9,584 bases of DNA from AC-69 sp036519575 (GCA_036519575.1 DATDKZ010000096.1:1-9584), one strand, 5' to 3'. Positions 1 to 6,799 are shown, numbered from the stretch's first letter. The notes: a model not told the origin generated them from the letters alone. Program-made: numbers and translations.

Positions 1-65
1 TCATGAAGTGCATGGTAGAACCAGAGTGTGGGCTCCGCGCCGCCGACCGAACTGACCGGCCCGTC

Positions 66-2264
66 GTGACGCTCACGTTGTCATCGCCGATCAGCGCCAT
101 CGACCGCGCGCTGGCGATGCGCCGGGCCGGGTTCCGGGACAAGGGCCCCCCGGCCGCCGATGTCCTGGCCGAGGGCTTGGACATCCGGACGGTTCGGGAT
201 CTGCTCCATCACTACCCTCGGCGCTACATTGACCGATCGCAGGTTGCGTCGATCCGCGAGCTCCGAATGGGACAGGAGGGAACGGTCATCGCCCGGGTGA
301 GGCAAACCACCAAACGCCAGACCCGCCGGCGACAGAGCATGGTGACGGTCTCCCTGTACGACGGCACGGGCCACCTCGACGTCACGTTCTTCAACCAGCC
401 ATGGGCGGCGACGCTGTACAAGGAGGGGCAGGAGCTCGCGGTGTCCGGCACGGTTGCCGTGTACCGGGGCAAGCGGCAGATGGCGAACTTCGAGGTGGAG
501 ATCCTGCGGGGGGCAGAGGCGGACATGGTGCACACCGGCCGGATCACGCCGGTCCACCGGGCCACCGAAGGCGTGACGACCAGGACGATCCGCGAGCTCG
601 TGTTCCGGGCCCTCGAGCGTCTGCCACCGATCCCCGACCCGCTCCCAGACGACGTCGTTGCGGCCGAGTCCCTCTCGTCGTTCGACCCGGCCATCCGAGC
701 CATCCATTTCCCCGAGTCACAGGAGGAGCTGGGCAGGGCCCGCGAGCGGCTGAAGTTCGACGAGCTGTTCACGCTGGAGCTCGGCGTGGCATTTCGCAAG
801 CATCGAGTGGAGGCGGGGCAGCGAGGCGTTGAGCACGTCACGAGGGGTCCGCTGGTGCAGCGGCTGATGGCGACCGTGCCGTTCGAGCCCACCGGCGCCC
901 AGCGCCGCGCGATGCAACGGGTGGGGGAGGCGATGGCCCGCCCTCGACCCATGAATGCCCTCCTGCAGGGCGACGTCGGCTCGGGCAAGACCCTGGTGGC
1001 GGTGTATGCGGCCCTGGTGGCGATCCAGTCGGGCCACCAGGCGGCGATCATGGCCCCGACCGAGGTCCTTGCCGGACAGCATCTCCTGTCCATGGCCGAG
1101 CTGCTGGGACCGCTCGGCGCTGTCTCGTACCTCGACCGAGAGGACGGCCGTTCCGACGGCCAGGCGTCGTTGCTCGAGCCCGAGACATCGACGGATGGGC
1201 CGGGCATCACCTACGCGTTGCTGTCGGCGTCGGTCACGGGCAAGGACCGGACCCGGATCCTGGACGGCATCGCCCACGGAGACGTTGACCTCGTCGTGGG
1301 CACCCACGCGCTGGTCCAGGAAGGAGTCTCGTTCCGAGACCTGTCCCTCGCCGTGATCGACGAGCAGCACCGATTCGGTGTCCACCAGCGGATGGCGCTG
1401 AAGGGCAAGGGCGGCGCTCCGGACGCGCTGATCATGACGGCCACTCCCATCCCGCGGACCCTCGCGCTCACGTACTACGGGGACCTCGACGTTGTCGTGC
1501 TGGACGAGATGCCTTCGGGCCGCCAGCCCGTAGAAACGAGGATCGCAAGGACCGCCGCCGAGCGCACGGCGGCGTACGACCTGGTGCGCCGGGAGGCTCG
1601 GGCCGGCCGGCAGGCCTTCGTGGTCTGCGCGGCGATCGACGAGGCCAATCGGGCCGAGGTCCGGGCCGCCGAGAAGGAGGCGGAGAGGCTGGCCACCAAC
1701 GTGTTCCCGGACCTGTCCGTGGAGGTCCTGCACGGGCGGCTCCGGCCGGCGGAGAAGGACCGGGTGATGGAGGAGTTCCGGGCGGGCAAGCACCACCTCC
1801 TGATCTCCACCACCGTGATCGAGGTCGGCGTGGACGTGCCAAACGCGACGGTGATGCTGGTCGAGAATGCCGAGCGCTTCGGTCTCGCCCAGTTGCATCA
1901 GCTCCGGGGAAGGATCGGGCGTGCCGAGCACCGCTCGACCTGCGTGCTCTTCGACGAGAGCACCCCGGAGAATGAGGAGGCCCGGGCCCGTCTCGAGGCC
2001 ATGGTCCGGACCACGGACGGGTTCGAGCTGGCCGACGAGGATCTGCGGCTGCGGGGCGAAGGCACCCTGTTCGACGTGCGCCAGTCGGGACTCCCAGACC
2101 TGAAGCTCGCCCGCCTTGCCGATGACCTCGAACTGGTGAGGCGGGCACGCGCTCGGGCTTTCGCCGTGATCGAGGAGGATCCCGACCTCGGGGGTCGCCC
2201 GGCATTGCTCGACGAACTTCGGAGCCGGTTCGAGCGCTCGATCGACTGGCTGTTCCACTCCTGA
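66..2264 (+). CDS. recG: ATP-dependent DNA helicase RecG
   Basis: RecG is a cytoplasmic superfamily 2 helicase that remodels stalled replication forks and branch-migrates Holliday junctions. From the GTG at 66 it has 732 residues, normal for the family. Visible in order: an N-terminal segment with HHYPRRY, an OB-fold wedge domain (about 65-170), Walker A GDVGSGKT (302-309), the RecG-type DEAD-box variant DEQH (432-435), TATPIPRT (458-465), the motif VI region RGRIGR (614-619), and the RecG C-terminal signature GFELADEDLRLRGEG (652-666). An in-frame ATG at 3 would add 21 residues. I prefer GTG 66 because MTLTLSSPISAIDR resembles the usual start of actinobacterial RecG, but no clear ribosome binding site settles it. 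The insert between Walker A and DEQH (about 350-395) is rich in Asp, Ser and Glu and looks poorly conserved. The product call is secure; the start is not. Confidence 0.96.
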   Translation: MTLTLSSPISAIDRALAMRRAGFRDKGPPAADVLAEGLDIRTVRDLLHHYPRRYIDRSQVASIRELRMGQEGTVIARVRQTTKRQTRRRQSMVTVSLYDGTGHLDVTFFNQPWAATLYKEGQELAVSGTVAVYRGKRQMANFEVEILRGAEADMVHTGRITPVHRATEGVTTRTIRELVFRALERLPPIPDPLPDDVVAAESLSSFDPAIRAIHFPESQEELGRARERLKFDELFTLELGVAFRKHRVEAGQRGVEHVTRGPLVQRLMATVPFEPTGAQRRAMQRVGEAMARPRPMNALLQGDVGSGKTLVAVYAALVAIQSGHQAAIMAPTEVLAGQHLLSMAELLGPLGAVSYLDREDGRSDGQASLLEPETSTDGPGITYALLSASVTGKDRTRILDGIAHGDVDLVVGTHALVQEGVSFRDLSLAVIDEQHRFGVHQRMALKGKGGAPDALIMTATPIPRTLALTYYGDLDVVVLDEMPSGRQPVETRIARTAAERTAAYDLVRREARAGRQAFVVCAAIDEANRAEVRAAEKEAERLATNVFPDLSVEVLHGRLRPAEKDRVMEEFRAGKHHLLISTTVIEVGVDVPNATVMLVENAERFGLAQLHQLRGRIGRAEHRSTCVLFDESTPENEEARARLEAMVRTTDGFELADEDLRLRGEGTLFDVRQSGLPDLKLARLADDLELVRRARARAFAVIEEDPDLGGRPALLDELRSRFERSIDWLFHS

Positions 2265-2309
2265 GGGAGTCGGCCAGATCCGAAGCCTCAGCCGGCGACT
2301 CGCCGCGGC

Positions 2310-2315
2310 TACAGT
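2310..2315 (+). promoter_or_regulatory. candidate -10 box of a leaderless rsmD promoter
   Basis: TACAGT fits the actinobacterial -10 pattern TAnnnT. Its last base lies six bases before the rsmD ATG, which would place the transcription start on or next to the start codon. No Shine-Dalgarno sequence precedes this ATG, as expected for a leaderless message. I see no convincing -35 box 16-18 bases upstream. It would serve the cluster from rsmD to mutM. This is inferred from spacing and consensus only. Confidence 0.45.
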
Positions 2316-2321
2316 CGCTCC

Positions 2322-2876
2322 ATGCGCGTGATCGCCGGGACGGCGAAGGGCGTCCGGCTCGCCCCCGTACCCCGGGGGGTTCGGCCGGTCTCCGACATGG
2401 CCAGGGAGGGCTTGTTCTCGAGCATCACCTCCGCAGTTCCCGGTGCTGCGGTGCTGGACCTGTACGCGGGGACGGGAGCCATGGGCATCGAGGCGCTGTC
2501 GCGGGGGGCGGAGGCGGTGACCTTCGTGGAGCGGAGCCCGCAGGCCCGGGCCACCGTCCTGCAAAACCTGAACCGGACCCGCCTGGCTGATCGGGCGAGG
2601 ATCGTGCCTTCGCCGGTCGCGGCTTTTCTCAGCGGAGATGACAGATGGCGGGGGTCGTTCGACCTCGTCCTGGTCGATCCTCCGTACGAGGCGCCCGGCG
2701 CGGAGGTGGACTCCGTCCTCGCCGAGCTCGGATCGGGGTGGCTCCCCGAGCACGGGTGGACGGTCGTCCTGACCCGCTCGGCCCGGAGTTCCATACCTGT
2801 CATTCCGGTACACTGGCACGTCGCGAGGCGCCTGGAGTACGGCGACACCCTCGTCCTGGTCTACCGGGAGGTCTGA
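2322..2876 (+). CDS. rsmD: 16S rRNA (guanine(966)-N(2))-methyltransferase RsmD
   Basis: RsmD uses S-adenosylmethionine to methylate N2 of G966 in 16S rRNA during assembly of the small subunit. The 184-residue length is typical. It starts MRVIAGTAKG and has RPVSDMAREGLF (21-32), the SAM-binding motif I VLDLYAGTGAMG (44-55), the acidic motif II residue E70 in VTFVER, and the catalytic DPPY (119-122) of N-methyltransferases acting on exocyclic amines. The ATG at 2322 is the natural family start although it has no Shine-Dalgarno sequence. It is followed by coaD after one base, a pairing (rsmD-coaD) common across bacteria. It probably heads the cluster that runs to mutM. Confidence 0.95.
   Translation: MRVIAGTAKGVRLAPVPRGVRPVSDMAREGLFSSITSAVPGAAVLDLYAGTGAMGIEALSRGAEAVTFVERSPQARATVLQNLNRTRLADRARIVPSPVAAFLSGDDRWRGSFDLVLVDPPYEAPGAEVDSVLAELGSGWLPEHGWTVVLTRSARSSIPVIPVHWHVARRLEYGDTLVLVYREV
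2866..2871 (+). promoter_or_regulatory. ribosome binding site of coaD
   Basis: GGGAGG lies inside the last codons of rsmD, six bases before the coaD ATG. It fixes the coaD start and implies translation of coaD from a message shared with rsmD. Confidence 0.75.
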
Positions 2877-2877
2877 G

Positions 2878-3363
2878 ATGGGCCTGACCGCCCTGTGTCC
2901 GGGGACGTTCGACCCCGTGACCAACGGTCATCTCGACATCATCGAACGGGCGGGACGGCACTTCGACACGGTGGTGGTCGCGGTGCTGGAGAACCCTGCA
3001 AAGCAACCATTGTTCAGTGTGGAAGAGCGGGTGTCGATGCTCAAGGAGGCAACGAGCGGACTGGGGAACGTGGAGATCGATCCGTTCTCCGGATTGCTCG
3101 TGGAATACGCAAGGGTCCGGGGCTCGAGCGTGATCGTGAAGGGCTTACGGGCGGTGACGGACTTCGAATACGAGATCCAGATGGCCCAGATGAACCGGAG
3201 CCTGTCGGGCGTGGAGACGCTGTTCATGACGACGGCGCCGAATTGGTCGTTCCTGTCGTCCTCCCTGGTCAGGGAGGTCGCCAGATACGGAGGCGACGTC
3301 TCCGGTCTGGTACCTGCAGTGGTGGCCGAACGGCTGAGGGAGAAGCTCGGGAGACCCACGTAG
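2878..3363 (+). CDS. coaD: phosphopantetheine adenylyltransferase (coenzyme A synthesis)
   Basis: CoaD transfers AMP from ATP to 4'-phosphopantetheine to give dephospho-CoA, the penultimate step of coenzyme A synthesis. The protein has 161 residues, the usual length. It opens with PGTFDPVTNGHLD, including the nucleotidyltransferase motif TNGH (15-18). Further on are KGLRAVTDFEYE (88-99), with residues that bind the triphosphate and pantetheine, and SFLSSSLVREV (124-134), with the ISSS-type adenylate-binding loop. The ATG is preceded at six bases by GGGAGG. Leu90, inside the conserved KGLR motif, is encoded by TTA (3145-3147), a rare codon in such GC-rich DNA. The TAG stop shares its G with the GTG start of the next gene, suggesting coupled translation. 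Confidence 0.97.
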   Translation: MGLTALCPGTFDPVTNGHLDIIERAGRHFDTVVVAVLENPAKQPLFSVEERVSMLKEATSGLGNVEIDPFSGLLVEYARVRGSSVIVKGLRAVTDFEYEIQMAQMNRSLSGVETLFMTTAPNWSFLSSSLVREVARYGGDVSGLVPAVVAERLREKLGRPT

Positions 3364-3896
3364 TGGACCTTGCGGCCCGCCTCCAACAGCTCGAGGACAT
3401 GATCAGGGAGGCGAAGTCCATGCCCCTCTCCTCGTCGGCCCTGCTGAACCGGGAGGAGATCCTGGAGCTGGTGTCGCAGATGCGGGAGGTTCTGCCCGAG
3501 GAGATCAAGCAGGCCCGGTGGGTGGTGAAGGACCGGGAGGAGCTCCTCACCAAGGCACGCCGCGACTCGCAACGGATCGTGGAGGAGGCGGACCAGGAGC
3601 AGCTCCGGATGGCCACTCGGGAAGAGGTCGTGAAGCGCGCGGAGGCGGAGGCCGACCGGATCCTGGCCGAGGCCCGCGAGGAGTCTCGGCGGATGCGTTT
3701 GGAGGCTGAAGACTACGTGGACGCCAAACTGGCCCAGTTCGAGATTGCGCTGCAGAGAAGCAGTGAGGAGCTGGCGGCCACCAAGACCGCACTGGGTCGC
3801 ACCCTCGAGCAGGTGGAAGGGGGGCGGGAGCGCCTGCGTGGGTCCGCGCCGGCCCAGCAGGAGTTCGGCCCCGAAGAGCTGGAGGAAGAGGAGTGA
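3363..3896 (+). CDS. sepIVA: SepIVA/DivIVA-like coiled-coil septation protein
   Basis: A soluble protein of 177 residues, nearly all predicted alpha-helical coiled coil (about 5-160), with no membrane segment and an acidic tail EELEEEE. The middle has DivIVA/ATP-synthase-b-like repeats of Ala-Glu-Ala-Asp-Arg type (92-116). Near its end is DYVDAKLAQFE (117-127), which I recognise as resembling the C-terminal motif of mycobacterial SepIVA (Rv2927c). That protein is needed for septation and localised cell-wall growth, and its gene also sits directly before a DUF177 gene and near rnc, fpg and smc. The protein here is shorter, with fewer central repeats. I chose GTG 3363, which overlaps the coaD stop by one base and follows GGGAG by nine bases; an open reading frame continues upstream across coaD but only as a shadow of it. 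Function is inferred from motif and context; a generic DivIVA-family protein is the alternative. Confidence 0.8.
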   Translation: MDLAARLQQLEDMIREAKSMPLSSSALLNREEILELVSQMREVLPEEIKQARWVVKDREELLTKARRDSQRIVEEADQEQLRMATREEVVKRAEAEADRILAEAREESRRMRLEAEDYVDAKLAQFEIALQRSSEELAATKTALGRTLEQVEGGRERLRGSAPAQQEFGPEELEEEE

Positions 3897-4402
3897 TGGT
3901 GATGCGCGCGATCGACGTCCGCGACCTGGTCGGGAGCCCAGGCTCGTCCAAGACGGTGCGCGTGGACGAGGCCGTCGAGGGACTGCACATGGAGCTTTCC
4001 GAGGTTCCCGGTGACCAGCGGCTCTCCGGCGACCTCACATTGCAGAGCGTGGTCGAGGGGGTGTATGCGACCGGGACCATCCGGGGCACCATGGCCTTGC
4101 GGTGCGCTCGGTGCCTGAAGGAGTTCACGCAGCCCTTCGACGTCGAGATGCACGAGCTGTTCCCCATCCGACCGGGTCCGGAGGATGACTACGGGCTCGC
4201 AGAGGACCTGACGCTGGACCCCGAGCAGATGGTCCGGGACTGCGTGGTCCTGTCGATGCCCTTCTCCCCGTTGTGCGCGCCCAGCTGTCTGGGGTTGTGC
4301 CCACGATGCGGTGGCGACCGCAACTTCGGGCAGTGCACGTGCACCGATGAAGTGGTCGACCCCCGTTGGGCCGGGCTCGAGCAGCTGTTCCGCGATTCGT
4401 AG
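3896..4402 (+). CDS. yceD: DUF177 (YceD) family protein, linked to 23S rRNA accumulation
   Basis: Proteins of the YceD/DUF177 family are encoded just before rpmF in most bacteria and are linked to 23S rRNA levels; their biochemical activity is not firmly known. From ATG 3896 the protein has 168 residues. It shows the two diagnostic cysteine regions: LRCARCLKEF (C70, C73), and near the end PLCAPSCLGLCPRCG (C131, C135, C138) followed by DPRWAGLEQLF. Together these probably bind zinc. The start is ambiguous: GTG 3893, ATG 3896 and ATG 3902 are all in frame and lie after GGAGGA (3881-3886) or AGGAG (3889-3893). I favour 3896 because it is an ATG and overlaps the previous TGA as TGATG. The rpmF neighbour supports the family call. 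Confidence 0.9.
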   Translation: MVMRAIDVRDLVGSPGSSKTVRVDEAVEGLHMELSEVPGDQRLSGDLTLQSVVEGVYATGTIRGTMALRCARCLKEFTQPFDVEMHELFPIRPGPEDDYGLAEDLTLDPEQMVRDCVVLSMPFSPLCAPSCLGLCPRCGGDRNFGQCTCTDEVVDPRWAGLEQLFRDS

Positions 4403-4420
4403 GTCACGACAGGCAACGAA

Positions 4421-4427
4421 AGGAAGG
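4421..4427 (+). promoter_or_regulatory. ribosome binding site of rpmF
   Basis: AGGAAGG lies five bases before the rpmF ATG, in the 30-base gap after the DUF177 gene, and supports the start of this very short gene. Confidence 0.6.
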
Positions 4428-4432
4428 ACCCG

Positions 4433-4609
4433 ATGCCGGTTCCGAAGAGGAGACAGACGCAGGCCCGGGGGGCCAAGAGGCGCGCCAACTGGAAGGCGCA
4501 GGCCGCGACGTACTCGACGTGTCCCCAGTGCCATCAACCCAAGCTCCCCCATCGCGTTTGCGCCAACTGCGGCTATTACGGGGGTCGACAGGCCATCGAG
4601 GTCGAGTAG
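4433..4609 (+). CDS. rpmF: 50S ribosomal protein L32
   Basis: A 58-residue basic protein of the large ribosomal subunit. It begins MAVPKRR-like (MPVPKRRQTQARGAKRRAN), the hallmark N-terminus of L32. It carries the four-cysteine zinc ribbon CPQC (30-33) and CANC (43-46) followed by GYYGGR. It is therefore the zinc-binding (C+) form; many actinobacteria also carry a cysteine-free copy used under zinc starvation, which is not in this window. It sits 30 bases after the DUF177 gene, the classic yceD-rpmF pairing, and 18 bases before rnc. The coding frame is the same as that of the DUF177, rnc and mutM genes. Confidence 0.96.
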   Translation: MPVPKRRQTQARGAKRRANWKAQAATYSTCPQCHQPKLPHRVCANCGYYGGRQAIEVE

Positions 4610-4620
4610 CGGGGTCGTGA

Positions 4621-4626
4621 GGGAGG
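4621..4626 (+). promoter_or_regulatory. unusually close Shine-Dalgarno sequence at the rnc start
   Basis: GGGAGG ends one base before the GTG at 4628, much closer than the usual 5-9 bases. No other start is possible upstream, because the rpmF stop lies in the same frame at 4607-4609 with no start codon between. The next ATG downstream (codon 30) would remove conserved N-terminal residues. So either this site works poorly or rnc depends on coupling to rpmF translation. Confidence 0.4.
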
Positions 4627-4627
4627 C

Positions 4628-5359
4628 GTGAGCGCGGCCGGCGCAGACGATCAGACGACCCGTTCCCTGGAGCGGGCGCTCCGCGTTCGCTTCGCGGACC
4701 CTCAGCTCCGCAACATGGCCCTGACGCACCGGTCGTTCGCGTTCGAGCAGGGGCTCGCGTTCAACAACGAACGCCTCGAGTTCCTGGGCGATGCCGTGCT
4801 CGGCCTGGTGGTCACCGACCTGGCGTACCGGGAGTTCCCCGACCTTTCCGAGGGTGAGTTGGCCAAACTGCGGGCGGCCATCGTGAACATGGGAGCCCTG
4901 GCCGAGGTGGCCCGCGACCTCGGGCTCGGCTCGGTGATCCGCCTGGGCAAGGGGGAGGAGCTTTCCGGGGGCAGGGACAAGTCCAGCATCTTGGCCGACG
5001 CCCTGGAGGCCGTCCTGGGGGCCGTCTACCTGGACCTCGGGCTCGATGCCGCGCGCACGATCGTCGAGCGGCTGTTCCGCCCGCGCATGGTGGCCTACGT
5101 GCGGGGGGAGGGAGAGCGCGACTACAAGACGATCCTCCAGGAGCTGGCTTCGCAGGACCTGCGTGCGCTCCCCGAGTACCGCATCGACGAACGGGGCCCC
5201 GATCATCAGAAGGAGTTCACGGCGACGGTCTTCCTGGCGGGGAGGCCCTACGGCGCCGGGACCGGCCGCTCCAAGAAGGAGGCAGAGCAACAGGCCGCCC
5301 ACGAGGCCTACGTGAAGCTCTCGGAACGCACCGTGGAGACGGGGTCGAAGGGAGCGTAG
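4628..5359 (+). CDS. rnc: ribonuclease III
   Basis: RNase III is a dimeric, magnesium-dependent endonuclease that cuts double-stranded RNA; it releases rRNA precursors and matures or destroys messages. The protein has 243 residues. The nuclease domain (about 13-155) has the signature NERLEFLGDAVLG (47-59) with metal ligands E51 and D55, then DKSSILADALEAVLGA (117-132) with D124 and E127. All four catalytic acids are present, so it should be active. The double-stranded RNA binding domain (about 165-232) starts DYKTILQE and ends SKKEAEQQAAHEAY. GTG 4628 is the only usable start. The TAG stop is followed with no gap by the GTG of mutM in the same frame. The position between rpmF and mutM matches actinobacterial gene order. 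Confidence 0.97.
   Translation: MSAAGADDQTTRSLERALRVRFADPQLRNMALTHRSFAFEQGLAFNNERLEFLGDAVLGLVVTDLAYREFPDLSEGELAKLRAAIVNMGALAEVARDLGLGSVIRLGKGEELSGGRDKSSILADALEAVLGAVYLDLGLDAARTIVERLFRPRMVAYVRGEGERDYKTILQELASQDLRALPEYRIDERGPDHQKEFTATVFLAGRPYGAGTGRSKKEAEQQAAHEAYVKLSERTVETGSKGA
5349..5354 (+). promoter_or_regulatory. ribosome binding site of mutM
   Basis: AGGGAG lies five bases before the mutM GTG, within the last codons of rnc. It supports GTG 5360 as the real start, which matters because this start gives a protein without the usual second-position proline. Confidence 0.55.
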
Positions 5360-6202
5360 GTGGAACTTCCCGAAGTCGAAGTGATGCGGCGAGACCTGGA
5401 GAAGGACGTCGTCGGCCGCAAGATCGCCGCGGCCGAGGTCCGACCGTCCAAGAACGCCATGCGGATCATCCGCCGCCATGGTCGGCGCAAGGAGTTCGCG
5501 GACAGGCTGATCGGCAGGAAGGTCCTCAAGTCAGATCGCCGTGGGAAGTACGTCCTTCTCGCCCTGGACAACGGCGACGTGCTGGTGGTTCATTTCGCCA
5601 TGAGCGGCCAATTCGTCCGAGGCAACAAACGGGTGCCCCTGCCGCCCCATACCCACGTGGTGATCACGTTCCAGCAGGGAGGGGACCTTCGGTTCGTCGA
5701 CCCTCGCACGTTCGGCGAGATGTTCGTCACCACCGGTGACGGCTTGGGAAAGGTGAAGGAGCTTCAGCACATCGCGATCGACCCCCTGGACCACGTGTTC
5801 ACGTGGCAGTCGTTCGGCGGCCAGATGGCTCAGCGGGAGTCCAAGCTCAAGCAACTCCTGATGGATCAGAAGTTCATCTCCGGGCTGGGGAACATCTACT
5901 CCGACGAGGTGCTGTTCGCGGCGGGCCTGCGTCACGACCGGCTGTCCGACACCCTCTCCTCGCAGGAGATTCGCCGTCTCTATCGCTCGCTCCAGGAGGT
6001 GTTGCAGGAGGCCATCCGATACCGGGGCACGACCCTGGAGGATGAGGCATACCTCGACCTGTTCGGCAAGCCAGGTGAGTTCCAGAACGAGCTCAAGGTC
6101 TACGGCCGCCAGGGCCTGCCGTGCCGCCGTTGCCGCACCCCCATCGAGACCGTGAAGGTCTCCGGCCGAAGCGCCTACTTCTGCCCGCAGTGCCAGAGTT
6201 GA
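5360..6202 (+). CDS. mutM: Fpg/MutM-type DNA glycosylase lacking the N-terminal proline
   Basis: Fpg removes oxidised purines such as 8-oxoguanine and cuts the abasic site by beta,delta-elimination. The 280 residues cover the whole family: N-terminal ELPEVE, RRGKYVLLAL (61-68) with the conserved lysine K63, HFAMSGQF, the H2TH segment FISGLGNIYSDEVLFAAG (172-189) with N178, and a C-terminal zinc finger with C255, C258, C275 and C278 plus R270. The oddity is the start. Family members begin Met-Pro-Glu-Leu-Pro, and after Met removal the proline nitrogen is the nucleophile. Here the start is Met-Glu-Leu-Pro, and the rnc TAG directly before the GTG, in the same frame, rules out a longer form. Glutamate in second place normally blocks Met removal. 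Either the Met amine takes over, the activity is altered, or a codon is missing in the sequence. The family call is secure; the exact activity is not. Confidence 0.92.
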   Translation: MELPEVEVMRRDLEKDVVGRKIAAAEVRPSKNAMRIIRRHGRRKEFADRLIGRKVLKSDRRGKYVLLALDNGDVLVVHFAMSGQFVRGNKRVPLPPHTHVVITFQQGGDLRFVDPRTFGEMFVTTGDGLGKVKELQHIAIDPLDHVFTWQSFGGQMAQRESKLKQLLMDQKFISGLGNIYSDEVLFAAGLRHDRLSDTLSSQEIRRLYRSLQEVLQEAIRYRGTTLEDEAYLDLFGKPGEFQNELKVYGRQGLPCRRCRTPIETVKVSGRSAYFCPQCQS

Positions 6203-6206
6203 CGCC

Positions 6207-6226
6207 GGCTAGTCGACGACTACGCC
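6207..6226. terminator. weak hairpin between convergent mutM and nicotinamidase genes
   Basis: TAGTCG-A-CGACTA (6210-6222) is a perfect inverted repeat. With GGC before and GCC after (one bulged C) it can fold into a stem of about eight pairs with a three-base loop. It lies just past the mutM stop and covers the nicotinamidase stop codon, the right place for a shared terminator. It has no T-run on either side, so a classic intrinsic terminator is doubtful, and part of the symmetry comes from coding bases. Confidence 0.3.
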
Positions 6227-6790
6227 CGCCTCACGCATCCGCTCGAGCGCGCGGTCACCATCGCCGGCGTGGATGTCGACCGCTCGGATGGCCTCGGAAA
6301 GCACGCCGGTCGAGAAGTCGAGCCGCCGCGCGTCGAGCACCGTCTCGACGACGCAGTAGTCGGTGGCCAGGCCACAGACCGTCACGGCCCGTACGCCCCG
6401 TTCCCGGAGCATCTCCTCGAGGAGCGTGGGCGCCGTCTCACCGGACCTCGGGTCCCGGACGCTGAACGCGGAGTAGCCGTCCTCACCTTCGGTCCCCTTC
6501 TTCAAGGATTCGCCCACGACCTCCAGGTCCGGGTGGAGCTGCGCGCCCCAGGTCCCCTTGAGGCAATGCACGGGCCAGATCCCGCCGTCCTTCTTGAAGT
6601 GGGGCGTGGACGCGGGGTGCCAATCCTGCGTGTAGACGACGATCGCTCCGGCGGTCCTCGCCGCATCCACTTGCTCGTTGATGATCGGGATCACCGCTTC
6701 GGCATCCCTCACGTACAGGCTCCCCCTGGGGTCGGCGAAGTCGTTTTGGACGTCCACCACGATCAGAGCGGCCTTCGGGCCGAGGTCCAC
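6209..6790 (-). CDS. pncA: nicotinamidase (isochorismatase-like hydrolase)
   Basis: Nicotinamidase hydrolyses nicotinamide to nicotinate and ammonia in NAD salvage; homologues also activate pyrazinamide. The protein has 193 residues, the family's usual size. It shows the catalytic triad D13 (in VVDVQNDF), K98 (LKKGTEG) and C146 (GLATDYCV), with the cis-peptide Ala-Thr just before the cysteine. The metal site of nicotinamidases is present as D56 and H58 (QDWHP) and H75 (WPVHC). WPVHC and DWHP favour nicotinamidase over other isochorismatase-like enzymes. I chose GTG 6790, preceded by GGAGG at nine bases; an open frame extending upstream to 7162 is non-homologous and antisense to the acylphosphatase gene. 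It is opposite to all its neighbours, six bases from the mutM end and 84 bases from the divergent acyP start, so it probably has its own promoter. Confidence 0.9.
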   Translation of the reverse strand: MDLGPKAALIVVDVQNDFADPRGSLYVRDAEAVIPIINEQVDAARTAGAIVVYTQDWHPASTPHFKKDGGIWPVHCLKGTWGAQLHPDLEVVGESLKKGTEGEDGYSAFSVRDPRSGETAPTLLEEMLRERGVRAVTVCGLATDYCVVETVLDARRLDFSTGVLSEAIRAVDIHAGDGDRALERMREAGVVVD

Positions 6791-6799
6791 TGACGCCTG

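Noticed and set aside
1..65. Possible end of an upstream gene before recG
   Set aside because: Stops occur at 4-6 and 53-55 in the other two frames, but too little sequence is present to recognise any protein.
2257..2270. Small inverted repeat ACTCC-TGAG-GGAGT at the end of recG as a terminator
   Set aside because: Only five pairs, no T-run, and half of it is coding sequence; too weak to call.
717..2924. 735-codon open frame on the minus strand opposite recG and rsmD
   Set aside because: Long antisense open frames are common in GC-rich coding DNA. Its translation has no recognisable domain, while the plus strand carries complete RecG and RsmD.
2895..3362. Upstream extension of the SepIVA-like frame across coaD
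   Set aside because: The translation in this part is the out-of-frame shadow of coaD. The GTG at 3363 with a ribosome binding site begins the recognisable protein.
3713..5479. 588-codon open frame on the minus strand opposite the DUF177, rpmF and rnc genes
   Set aside because: Low-complexity shadow translation without domain motifs; the plus strand holds four recognised genes here.
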